Shown here: one piece after another, positions 1 to 10,037 of the stretch
Position numbering within the stretch: the first letter of the stretch is position 1
How the letters are laid out: the number at the start of each line of letters is the position of its first letter
Source of the DNA: Bigelowiella natans CCMP2755
Lineage: Eukaryota; Cercozoa; Chlorarachniophyceae
NCBI GenBank assembly: GCA_000320545.1
Contig: ADNK01002596.1
Span: 1-22,500 of the forward strand
Length of the DNA: 22,500 bases
Reading direction: 5' to 3'
Notes under the pieces: generated by a model
Databases searched by the model: none
What the model saw: the letters and a program-made list of their open reading frames with translations, nothing else
Told to the model about the DNA's origin: nothing
Made by a program: the position numbers and the translations under genes

Positions 1-20
1 CCCCCCCCCCCCCCCCCCCC
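1..20. repeat. Poly-C tract at window edge
   Basis: A run of 20 C opens the window and is followed by a short ACACACA stretch. It is a homopolymer microsatellite. Other poly-C runs occur at 7941-7949 and about 15000-15015, so this class recurs in the region. Confidence 0.9.
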
Positions 21-51
21 ACACACAAATAATGTTTGCATACATACGCAC

Positions 52-362
52 CAACTGATGCTTGTTGAAGACTCCAGTCTTATATACTCCTAAGACCATC
101 AAGCAAGTCGTCGTGTGTTGAAGCTGAGGAGACATATATACAGCATATCAATGGCTGTGAGAGGGATATGTTCTGCCTAAATAGAGAATAGTTGGAAGTC
201 AATGGTGTTCGTATCACCTTTCTAAAGATCTGAAGCCTTTTCAGCCCTTCACTGAAGTGGTTCTCGAGCTTTGACGCCACCCTAGTCAATGTAGTAATAG
301 TAAACGCAATATGATGTTTTACACAGAAAAGATACGACACCCGTGCAATCTGCACACTTACA

Positions 363-396
<34 letters not shown>

Positions 397-533
397 TCAT
401 TCACTGTCTGCGTATTTGCAATGTGAATGCACCCAAATAGGATTTGTACGAGTCCAAGGATGGCCAGTGCAATGATTAGCTTTTGCGCTTGTTCTTCAAG
501 CACGACTCCATATCCGAGATCCAATGGTTTCAT
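52..533 (-). CDS. Probable small membrane protein, partial, unrecognised family
   Basis: I do not recognise this gene. Minus-strand exons can be joined in phase: 433-533 (starting at an ATG), 218-281, and less surely 52-123. Exon 1 encodes MKPLDLGYGVVLEEQAQKL followed by a hydrophobic helix (LIIALAILGLVQILFG). The next exon gives a charged segment (VASKLENHFSEGLKRLQ). The third again has a hydrophobic stretch (TCLMVLGVYKTGVF). The donor in exon 1 is GG|GTGCAT, and the acceptor before exon 2 is CTAG. Intron 1 holds a (GT)n array at about 365-394. The pattern suggests a type II or multi-pass membrane protein continuing past the left edge. Upstream exons before 533 cannot be excluded. The reading frames look coding and the phases agree, but no motif identifies a family. 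Confidence 0.4.
365..394. repeat. (GT)n microsatellite
   Basis: An uninterrupted GT dinucleotide array of about 15 units. On the minus strand it lies inside the first intron of the left-edge membrane-protein model, downstream of its donor site. Confidence 0.9.
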
Positions 534-2045
534 GGCGTGATTGCTTGCAAACGAATGTGAAGTCTCGAGGATGAGAAGCTCAACCGATGGGCAGGTGTCG
601 CAGCCCTAATCTCGAGTAATGAGCAGGATGATTCCCGTTGTAGATCTAGTAGATAGATCTAGTAGATCATAGATGATTGTTATTCTGGGAGATAGATAAA
701 CTGCAGTAGTTAGTAACTCCTCCACGTTACCAGGACTACGACTACGACGACTACCTCACATTGCTGTTATTATTTCCATGTCGTAGGATAAAATTCCCCT
801 GTGATCTGCCCTTACGATGGATCAATCCCATTTCTTCATGTCTGCAATTAATTCAAGCAGGTCATCGGTGGATGGGAAACGAGCCCTCAATTGCCCTTGC
901 TTGTGTGGCAACCTGATTGGGACGGGTGTGGATGAGTCAGCACACTCCGATGCCCCTTTTAGATCCCCTCGTTGGAATCACTTCATTCATTTGTTCATTC
1001 AAGAACACAACAGTGGATGATGAATGTGTGGGAACTTGTTGATGTCATTGATGATCCACAGACAGCTGACCTTTTCATTCACATGTCCATTGATTCATCC
1101 TCTTGATTCTCTTTCTTTCCTTTGACTTCCTTCAATTGTTCTAGTGCACGCATTGACTACACGTGATGCGAAGTCCAACATCCAATCTAGCAATGTTGGT
1201 TCACTTGCTCACTCATTCACTTGTTCATTGTTTTGGCACAGACGCACCTGGCAAGACGTGTTCGTCATCCACACCGAACGTCACTCTACTTCACATGCTG
1301 TGCGCATGCCATGGCCTCAGACGCCTAGATCTAGGTACATCTAGACATGTGTGTCACATGCGAAACACCTAGCTAGCTAGCTAGCATCGCTGCACAATGA
1401 TTTGTGTCATTCCAGCATTGTTCTTGTGATTGTCATCTAAGCGTGTGACCATGCCTAGATGTGCGTAGTAGATGTGCACATGGACGCTACGCCGCGCACA
1501 GCGCAATGATCTACTACTGGTGTCCAGCGCAACAGCGACACAGTACAACAGCACACAGCACAAGCATGCAGCACAAAACAACAACAACTAGACAATTTTC
1601 GCATTTGCATGGCAGTGCGTGTGTCACGTTACAATGAATTCCTCCCTTTCTCTCCTTGCTGTGCATGATGTAATTGCTGGGCTCTAGGGCTGACCGATCA
1701 CATGTAATACTACTTATTTGTTGAACATTTCACTCATCATTACACACAGTGTGCACAGGTCATACATCTAATAACGGATTTTGACTCGGGAGAAGTATTA
1801 ATTTCTTCGTAAGTTAGAAGCAAAACGGACAGAATAGTCACAGCTTCAGCCATTCGACCGTGTCTCCAGAACTTGAACCTTGGTTTAAAATTATGAGGCT
1901 TATTATCATTAATCTGATAATATACCAGCAATGTTCATCGCAGTGGCAGACAAAAGACTGTAGACTATACAATATATATTAGTTCATGCTACTGCTTACA
2001 CCTCACAACCACATTTCCTATATTCTTTCACTAATATTTTCCACG
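534..2045. other. Intergenic stretch, TGCA/CTAG-rich patch
   Basis: No gene that I can support. It separates the left-edge membrane-protein start (533) from the 3' end of the SAM-kelch gene (2099). It contains an imperfect tandem of AGATCTAGTAGAT units at about 645-670. From about 820 to 1690 it is rich in TGCA, TGTG/CACA, ATTCATTCA and CTAG words, including a tandem CTAG run at 1371-1385. Open frames here lack recognisable motifs and codon periodicity. Similar patches lie in three other intergenic gaps of the window. Confidence 0.6.
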
Positions 2046-2051
2046 TTTATT
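2046..2051 (-). terminator. Likely polyadenylation signal of the SAM-kelch gene
   Basis: On the minus strand the hexamer AATAAA occurs about 48 nt after the TGA stop of the SAM-kelch gene. Position and sequence fit a canonical eukaryotic poly(A) signal. A chance match in this AT-rich stretch is possible. Confidence 0.5.
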
Positions 2052-2098
2052 GAAACACGATGTATATCAAGCGTCATATAATGATCATCATGGTTTCA

Positions 2099-2737
2099 TC
2101 ACATTGTCAATATCGTTCTTCGGAGCACTCCTTGTAGCAAGAAAATCATGCATGCAATGGCCTCACCTCCTACTGCATACAGTCTTTTACCATCCGGGGA
2201 GAGAGCAACACCAAGCCCCTTTCTCTTGGACCTCATCGTTGGCAATTGTACCCAAGTTCTTGATGGGAAATCATAGTACTCTGCAGTGTTACTTTCGTGA
2301 TCTCCTCCAATAGCGAAGAGTTTGCGGCCGTTAGGAGAGATTGTTACACCGAGATATCTATGCCATGAGCAACAACCAAGAATGCGCTATTTTAGTGATT
2401 GTATCTGTCGTAGACTTTAAGACTGTATCCTACAAGAACCTTCTCGAGTGTGTCATCGAAGGGATCGGTCTCCATAGTATGCGCTCACGATGCCCAGATG
2501 AACATGGAATACAACCTGACGCTGTGATGAAACAACAGCATAAGTACGACGGGCTCTATCAGCATGATCAGAGCAGTTATCATACCAGTAGCCTTCTTCC
2601 ACGATGCTTTATTGGTGAGGTCAAGCTCCTCCACCTTGGAAAGTTGCTGGCCATCAAAACCGCCTACACAGTACAACCTATTGCCGTTCGGAGATATAGC
2701 AACACCAAGCCCCGACCTAACACACACACACACACAC

Positions 2738-2785
<48 letters not shown>

Positions 2786-3449
2786 CACTATACATAAATG
2801 TATAATATACATACTTGAAGGATGTGTTTGTGGGGGGTGAGAGGGAGGGAGAGAGAGAGAGAGAGAGAGAGAGGGAGACTCATCATCGATCCATCTGTGT
2901 ACTCGTCAATTTATTACTCCTCTCCCCCCTTCTCTGTCATTAGATGCTTGTATAGTTGTACTTCTACTTTTTCGATTGCATAGAAGGAAGTTCTTTCCAT
3001 GTGTTTGTTTGCGTGTCAAGAACTTCAATTGAATCAAGGCGCTCAGTGTAATTTCCTAGTATGGGGGAGGAGGAGAGAAGGATAGGATATACAGGGCAAA
3101 TAGAAAGGTGGTAATGAAAGAAATATGGAGACATAATTGACTGTAGCAATTGACTACAGTAGTAGTAGTCGCAGCAGCAGCAGAAGTAGCAGAGGGAGGT
3201 AGTGGCGGTATCATTAGAAGAAGAAGCTGCGTCGTAGCGAAATGATACTACCTCCTACAACGTAAAGCTTCTTTCCGTTGGGGGAGATAGTAAACCCCAT
3301 ATGAGCGCGTTTGGTGCTCATGGAAGGTAACCGTCGCCACTTCATCGATCGGAAGTTGAAAACCTACAATAGATAGTAATGGAAGGTGTCATTATTGTAA
3401 TTACTTCAAATATGTGCTGTTATTTCGCGAGGCAGAGTAACTTCTCTTC

Positions 3450-3501
<52 letters not shown>

Positions 3502-4115
3502 CCTCTCCTACAGCTACAAGCATACCTCCACAGAATCCAAGTAATTCTCATGCTTTGGTCCATCATACCCCCCCACTGCATATAATCGTTTACCATCTGG
3601 AGACATAGCAACGCCTACACATCATCATCATCGTCATCAGGAATAGCACTGGATGATAAATAGAGTGATGATAGCAGCTGGTAGATCAGGGAGTTTGAAG
3701 AAGATGATGATGAAGAAGAAGAGGGTTGGATCAAGGAGGAGGAGGAGGAGGAGGGGGGGGGGATCGACACTTCATTCATAGAGCAGTAGTAGCTCCACTT
3801 ATCTGGTGTTTTTGCTTATTGGTCTCTAGATAAGATAATACATCCAGCAACCCATCATTACCAAGGCCGCAACGGCGTTCTAACATAGGAGGTAGATTCG
3901 TCCATAATCGATGATGGAAGTCGTAAACCTACAGCAGTAGAAGTTGTAGTACCGGTAGTAGTAGTAGTAGTAGTAGTAGTAGTACTTATTGTTATAGTGG
4001 TAGTTGATAGTAGCAATACAACGACGAAAACAACAACAACAACAGCAACAACAGCAACAACTCAACAGCAACAATATAGTCCTTCAATCTTGAATAATGA
4101 AAATCACGCAGTCTT

Positions 4116-4151
<36 letters not shown>

Positions 4152-4696
4152 ATGCATGGTACTATTACTCCTCCTCTACCTCCACAGATTTGAGGTACTT
4201 CGAGCCATGATACCCCCCCAGTGCAAATAGCTTGCTCCCATCAGGCGACACTGCGACACCAAGATAACGCCTTTTCGCACGCATAGGAGGTAGATGAGCC
4301 CATCCTTTCACTTCTGCTTGCATACTATACCTGAGGATCACTTTGGTAAGTTACAGTAGTAGTTGTAGTTACGCTACTGTTTAGTTGCTGTTTGTTGTTG
4401 TTGAGTCCTAATAGCATGTATACTGTTATTCCTTTGAGACACAATACAATGATTCAAACACCCTCCTATACATCATTACTATTAACAAATTCTACTGTAC
4501 TATAACAACGAGCAGTACTACATTTTCTCCTGGTTACGACTCTCCTCGCCCCGTTTCTTCTCAAGAAGGAATGCTTTACGTTCACGCTCGATGTCCTTCC
4601 TCCTTTTCGCTTCCAACTCTTGTTGACGCCTTGCCTCTTCCAATGCACGTTCCTCCTCCTGCATTTGTAGGGTCTGCTCACGCTCCTGGACAATAA

Positions 4697-4746
<50 letters not shown>

Positions 4747-4826
4747 AGGGGTACAGGCAGGAGGCGATGATAGATTTCGTATTGTGATGAACATAAACAG
4801 AGATGACAGATGCTGCACACACGCAC

Positions 4827-4866
<40 letters not shown>

Positions 4867-6534
4867 ATTGTTAAATTAGATTACATATTGAATATGTATT
4901 AAATCATCCAAAATGCCATTTAGTAGTACCCGTTCTTCTGCCTTGAGCTGCATGATAGCTACCTGCTCCTCCCGCTTCTTTCTCTCTTCTTCCGCAACCA
5001 ACGTGGCCCTCATTTCAAACACGGGATCATCCTGGAGAATCTCGAATATGCCATCATCATCCTCCAAAGACTTGCTAAAGTTCTCATTGTACTCCACGGA
5101 GAGAGTAGGCACCTTGAACAATGTACAAACAATTTTACATACATGATGTTTGTATCTTGTGGTTTGAAGAAACCTAAACAACACATGTGTCCAGACATTC
5201 ATTGTTTCCCCTCATTCTTCTATTCTCTCTCTCTTTCTATCTATCTATCTCTCCCTAGAAATCGTACTTGATATACACGCATAAGTGATCGATTGACTGA
5301 CCTGCATAAGCATAGGTTGCACCTTTTGTAGCACCGTCCTCGTGATTTTGATGATTGTTCGCATACGCTCGTTGCGTTTTGACCAGTCAGATATCTGCAT
5401 AGCTTTATACAGCGTCTTGGCCTCTCGCTTTGCCTCATCTTTATTCTTACGAATTTGATCAAGTGCCTCCTTGAGCACCTGATTCATATCCTCATGTCGA
5501 TTTGTGAGCTCCTCGCGACATCTTATCCTCTCAGACACGATTTTGGAGTGTATCTGATCAAACGTCTTATTGGCCCGCTCGAGCTCCAAGTCTCTTGTTT
5601 GAAGAAGCTGTTTGATAGCGTGAGTTAGTTTGTCCTCACATGTATTGATAAGCTCATGGTGGTCGCCAAATAGCTGCATGCGCTTCACTTCCACCTGTCG
5701 TTTGATTATGGTAGATACAATCAATTTAAAAGCATCTGCTATTGTTCAACGTGGTGTTGCTTATCATATACTTCTTAGCTGCTTACTTCTGTGAGTGGTA
5801 GTGATGTAGGAAATCCTACATCCATATCCCTGCTGGAAGATGCCATAGCAGCTTCATCAATTGCTGCTGTTGTTGTTGTAGCTTTTGGTTGGGAGGTGTT
5901 TATACTGCCATCCAGACGTTGGATAGAAGTACTGCGAACAGATGCATCATCGAGACCTAGACCGTTGATGATCTTGTGGAGTTGCCGCAGCACCTTATTC
6001 GCGTGAATTCTATGGAACCCTGAGAGAGGAAGGTGGAGGAGGAAGGAGGAGGAGGAGGAGGCCGGGTAAATTAGACCCCAAAATGGATTGAAGGAGAGAA
6101 AGCGAGAGAAAGGGAGTGAGGGAAAAAAAGGAGAATGAGGAAATATATCATCAGGGATCTGATCACATTCCTCCATTCCTCATGCACTGTACTGTTATAG
6201 CGCCTATGAGGCAGCGGTGACGGGGGAGAGGAAAGATGGACTAATAAAACAACCTAGATCAATGAGAATCTCCAGATCTGCGTCCATGAGCGTTGAGCCG
6301 TCCACGTCAACATCAGCCATCTTGGTGGAATACTCGACCCAGCATTGCCCTTTGCCGAGGGCTCGTATAAACCTTCCAACCTAGCACCCACACGATCCAG
6401 ACAGACGCCGATGAAAGAATTAATTCATTGCGTATGTATGTTGTATATATATTATTGAAATTCTGTAGACTAACTATTCTCTATCTACGATCTATCTCTC
6501 TTCATCGTATCAATACTACACTAAGTGGTATTGT

Positions 6535-6623
<89 letters not shown>

Positions 6624-6853
6624 AGGATGTAAAGGTATTTGAATCCAAAATTAACTGTCCGAATTGACGTGAGGGATATACATATAATACGATGATTTCA
6701 GGATATTCATTAGAATGCACATTATTCTGTTAATACGATTTAGCAAATCATTACATCTTCGCTAGTCCAGTCTTCCACATTCTCACTAAGGCCATTTCCG
6801 ACAATATCGCCTGCAGCTACGCTACTGTCCTGTGACGTACGACGCTTCAGCAT
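2099..6853 (-). CDS. SAM domain - coiled coil - kelch propeller protein
   Basis: Fourteen minus-strand exons join in phase into about 738 residues: 6755-6853, 6254-6380, 5787-6019, 5302-5694, 4885-5112, 4522-4685, 4180-4330, 3862-3928, 3526-3614, 3252-3363, 2968-3055, 2586-2716, 2440-2515, 2099-2357. Residues about 25-95 form a SAM domain (NVEDWTSEDVGRFIRALGKG, then DADLEILIDLGFHRIHANKV). Residues about 150-415 are charged and helical, ending in an E/R/K-rich coiled coil (EEERALEEARRQQELEAKRR). Residues about 416-738 carry six kelch blades of the form W..LPxM..KR..LGVAxSPDGxxLYAxGG...LxSVE.YD. SAM and kelch domains are both protein-interaction modules, so a scaffold or adaptor role is inferred. 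No enzyme motif is seen. The ATG at 6853 is the conservative start. An alternative adds exon 7026-7111 and extends the next exon to 6926, both in phase, starting MSSEFSRKLFRK. The junction 4522/4330 is inferred: without it a SAM-coiled-coil protein stops at 4518. Confidence 0.84.
2718..2780. repeat. (AC)n-(AT)n compound microsatellite
   Basis: Nine or so AC units, then about 20 AT units. On the minus (coding) strand this becomes (AT)n then (GT)n running directly into the acceptor TTAG of the exon that starts at 2716, so the array takes the place of the usual pyrimidine tract. Confidence 0.9.
2846..2873. repeat. (GA)n microsatellite
   Basis: An array of about 13 GA units in the SAM-kelch intron between exons 2968-3055 and 2586-2716. 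Confidence 0.85.
3453..3496. repeat. (CT)n microsatellite
   Basis: About 22 CT units on the plus strand, seen as (GA)n in the SAM-kelch transcript. It lies shortly downstream of the donor of exon 3526-3614. Confidence 0.9.
3956..4151. repeat. Cluster of trinucleotide repeats (TAG, CAA/ACA, CTA)
   Basis: One SAM-kelch intron (3929-4179) is mostly trinucleotide repeat: (TAG)n at about 3956-3982, CAA/ACA-rich sequence at about 4020-4075, and (CTA)n at about 4118-4151. Open frames here translate as homopolymer-like peptides and are not genes. Confidence 0.85.
4331..4521 (-). promoter_or_regulatory. Intron whose retention would truncate the SAM-kelch protein
   Basis: The donor reads AAAAT|GTAGTA and the acceptor CCTCAG|G. 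Splicing joins AT to G, giving a Met codon, and carries the coiled coil into the first kelch blade. If the intron is kept, the same Met codon is followed at once by TAG, producing a protein of about 415 residues with SAM and coiled coil but no propeller. Both outcomes are read directly from the sequence. Whether both transcripts exist is not known. Confidence 0.5.
4701..4742. repeat. (GA)n microsatellite beside an exon
   Basis: About 21 GA units on the plus strand, which is (CT)n in the SAM-kelch transcript. It sits just upstream of the acceptor of exon 4522-4685, where it may serve as the pyrimidine tract. Confidence 0.9.
4822..4861. repeat. (AC)n microsatellite
   Basis: About 20 AC units, (GT)n in the SAM-kelch transcript. 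It lies in the same intron as the array at 4701 and close to the donor of exon 4885-5112. Confidence 0.9.
6539..6617. repeat. (AT)n-(AG)n compound microsatellite
   Basis: About 25 AT units followed by about 14 AG units. It lies in the SAM-kelch intron that splits the SAM domain between its first and second helices. Confidence 0.9.
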
Positions 6854-7220
6854 CGTGCGATCTTTCCCTTCGTCCTTTCTACTACTACTCTTATTCTTGG
6901 AATCTTCGGTAAGCGTGATATAGTGCCTATAGTTTCGAAGCACAACTTAAGACTCCAGGGCGGTCCTAACTTGCTCTTCTATAACTATTCCGTTGGCCAG
7001 TCTCTTGGCCTGAATTAAACAACACATTAGGATTCGTATTTTTCTTCTGGCGACGGCTGCGAACATGTGAAGAAATTTTCTGAAAAGTTTTCTCGAGAAC
7101 TCGCTGGACATAGTTGAAAGGAAAGAGACTTATCTTAGAAACACAAATAGAACAACGTGCTGTTCATCTTACATAAACTGCAATCCCCAAACCCTCACCC
7201 GTACCGACAGGTAGCCAGGA
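6854..7220. promoter_or_regulatory. Divergent intergenic region, likely bidirectional promoter
   Basis: 367 bp separate the conservative start of the minus-strand SAM-kelch gene from the plus-strand TRM10 start. No TATA box or other motif is convincing. Part of the interval may be the 5' end of the SAM-kelch gene: a minus-strand ATG at 7111 opens a 54-codon frame that can splice in phase (donor AAT|GTG at 7025, acceptor ending at 6927) into the SAM exon. In that model only about 109 bp separate the two start codons. Confidence 0.5.
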
Positions 7221-8976
7221 ATGTGCTTCGAAATGCTTTCCAGATCCAGAAGGAAGATCTCTCAAAGAAATATTCCAAAATGCCTTATATTTCATGATTA
7301 CGACAACAAAAAGATGCACAACATGTGAGTTTTGATAGGCATTCTTCGTCGTTCCGAGGTTCCTTCGGCTCTAAACAGAAAGATGTGTCTAAGACTTCGT
7401 CCTTTGTTGGATGCACGAACCAATGTAAATGCATGTCATTTATACACTACGACATGCTTGTTCGAGCTGGATCATTGCATGTAGTCACATCCTCGACTAC
7501 CGTGGAAAGTGTTCCTTTCGGGAGAGCTGCAATGCTGCTCTCCTTCTCTGTAGAGGACAAGCCAATTACATGTACTACGACACAAAATGTAGTCCGTTTA
7601 TCACTAAAACTAACCGGTCTTATTCGAATCAAATTACGCAATTCGATCGAAAACAGCGTCCATCCACTTATTATTCCATGGCATTTGCATGCTGAGACAA
7701 TATAAATAAATAACGAAATTATCGAGTTATTTTTGGAAGTTCGACAACAAATATACCATGTCGTACCTGTACCGTTGGGCTTAGCTCGGTCGGCACCGCC
7801 ACGAGCGCCCTCTGGGAGGGATGACGGGCTAGGGGATGGGAGGCGGTTGGTGGGAGGCTGCAGGCTTTGCGTTTCACCGGTGAGGGTATATGTTGCCGGG
7901 CAGGGTCTGGCAAATTTTGCCCTGGCTAACAAAGTTACCCCCCCCCACCGGACGATTTGCAGGCCGGCAGTACTCCTTCGAACCGAAGATCGTAGCAACT
8001 CGCATTATCTTGTTTAATTCTTTGCAATTGCAGGGAAGAAACCCAGGCGCTCATTGAAAAAGCACCAGCCTGCGTAATTGATATGAGGTCGTTCTTATCG
8101 CTAGATGGGACAAAACAATGCGCTTGACATAGAAACAGACTACTTCCAAGTCTACCTGCTGCCGGCGTACTCCTAAATAATAAAGCGCAGATACATAATA
8201 GCCTTTTCATCACGTCGCCCCCAAATTTCTTATTTCTCTTCTCTTTCATTTATAGCTTTGATCATCTCATGCAACCGAGAGAGATCTCAAGTCTGGCACT
8301 GCAGGTGATCATAAAATGCTAGGCTTTCTTAAATCGATGTTTCATTTTCGCGCATCAGTTTGAATCGATGCATTATCCATTCGCATCATCATTTCATTTT
8401 TGTGGATTCATTAGATTCGTCATGCGTATGGCTACAACAAAAGAGCATTGAGGTGTATTCAAACTTTCTTACTCCCTCACACGTGCTTCTGGCCATGTTA
8501 AAATCCAGGCAGTACTGATGATAGTTTATTCGTTTTTATGGTCATCGCCTTATCGTGGGCTTCTATCAATTCATGTATGCAGGCCGTACAAAATGTACCT
8601 AACGAGCCTTGATGAAGAGAAAGGACTCACTTGCCAGGTGGTGCTGCTGTTGTATTTCACCTCTCTATGTAAAAAGGAAAACAAATATCTAGTTCTTGAT
8701 TCAGCTACCGCTACTTGTCACATGATCAGCTTCTTAAAAAGGATGGTGGATACGACAGATGGCTTATGTGCAAGACTAGCAAGGTTAGCCAATTACTAAT
8801 GATCAGGAATCGGTAAGGGGAGGAGAGGCTAAAAATGAGTACATTTAAAAACTTCTCCTCCTTTGTGATTGCAATGTATGTTTGTGTGTTTGCATTGTGA
8901 GGTATTCGTCCATGCCAAATTGAGTATTTACATTTGTGAACAAACGTGTCTATGAGAAAAGATATACATTCATATA

Positions 8977-9013
<37 letters not shown>

Positions 9014-9615
9014 AAATCTTTGCAGCATTACGTGGAAACTTTTGGGAATGAAAAGGTATTTGAGCTGTGAGATGAATATGATGCACTTACAAGGATATAT
9101 TGCACATTATATTATTATGTAACGACAACCACCACGGCCGCCACCATTATCATCATCATCATCATCATTATTATCATTAAAATGTAGGCCGTATATCTCA
9201 CCGCCGACTCCGAGACGGTGTTGGAGACCCTTGACGACAACACAACGTAATATCCTCCTAGCTGTCATTACAGGGGGAGGGAAGCACGCTGTTTTCACCC
9301 AAGCATGCATTACTGAATTATTGTTGTGGATTCATGTTATTCCATCTTATGTTTTCCTCCTCCTCGCGTTTGCTGACTCATACACTGCATTTTAGCTATA
9401 TTATCGGCGGACTGGTTGACAAGAACAGGTGAAAGCATAGAGTTTAAAGAAGAGTGAGGGAGGGGGCTGCTGGAAAGGAGAGGGGAAGGCAGGAATGAGC
9501 TTGTCATCGTTTATTGTTTTCGAATTGAGATTCTACGCTACTCTCACCATAAAACATTTCGGTGGGTATTCGTGGTTCATTAATTATCAATTTGTGTTGT
9601 ATTGTGTGGTACAAT

Positions 9616-9658
<43 letters not shown>

Positions 9659-10002
9659 CTTCTCGCATCTTAAGGTATAAAGGCCTTTGTTTCGAGGAAG
9701 CGAAGAAGCGCGAGGTTCATGATAATATTAACATTATGAGGATGATGATTGTGATGATGTGATGTTTTAACGCTGGTGCTGAAGCTTTAACTAACACTGA
9801 TACTGTTGGCGTGTTGTTGGCCACGCACGTGTAGGTACGGACTGCGCGATTGCCGATCGGAAAATATCTGGAAGGAAATTCGAGGAAGGTAGGCATTGAC
9901 GTTACTACAAGAGTGGAAATATCTCGTAAAACGTGCATCAGCCGTTTTCCCTCTTCGTTTTCTTTCTTTCTTTCTTTCTTTATTTACCTCCTCCAGTGTC
10001 CG

Positions 10003-10037
<35 letters not shown>

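Noticed and set aside
1840-1895. A tRNA-like fragment on the minus strand (GGTTCAAGTTCTGG resembling a B box)
   Set aside because: No A box at the right distance upstream and no acceptor-stem pairing.
2341-2460. A kelch outer strand read as LKVYDRYNH with frameshifts, suggesting a pseudogene
   Set aside because: The intron 2358-2439 explains it: WRPIPSMTHSR joins to RYLGVTISPNG with no frameshift.
2341-2805. A 154-codon plus-strand frame ending in a Thr-His and Tyr-Ile dipeptide run
   Set aside because: Antisense shadow of kelch exons extended through the (AC)n and (AT)n arrays.
4466-4868. Minus-strand frames rich in Val-Cys and Leu-Ser dipeptides
   Set aside because: They are translations of (GT)n and (CT)n arrays. 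Only the part within 4522-4685 is a real exon.
7325-7705. A 126-codon plus-strand frame
   Set aside because: It starts at the TRM10 exon 1 donor and lies wholly in intron 1. It has no motifs and no phase-compatible link to the enzyme.
7447-7998. A 183-codon minus-strand frame
   Set aside because: It is antisense to TRM10 intron 1 and reads through the GC-rich SINE-like island. Its Pro/Ser-rich composition follows from that island.
9107-9310. A minus-strand frame with an Asp-rich run
   Set aside because: Antisense to TRM10 exon 8 and the (ATC)n array.
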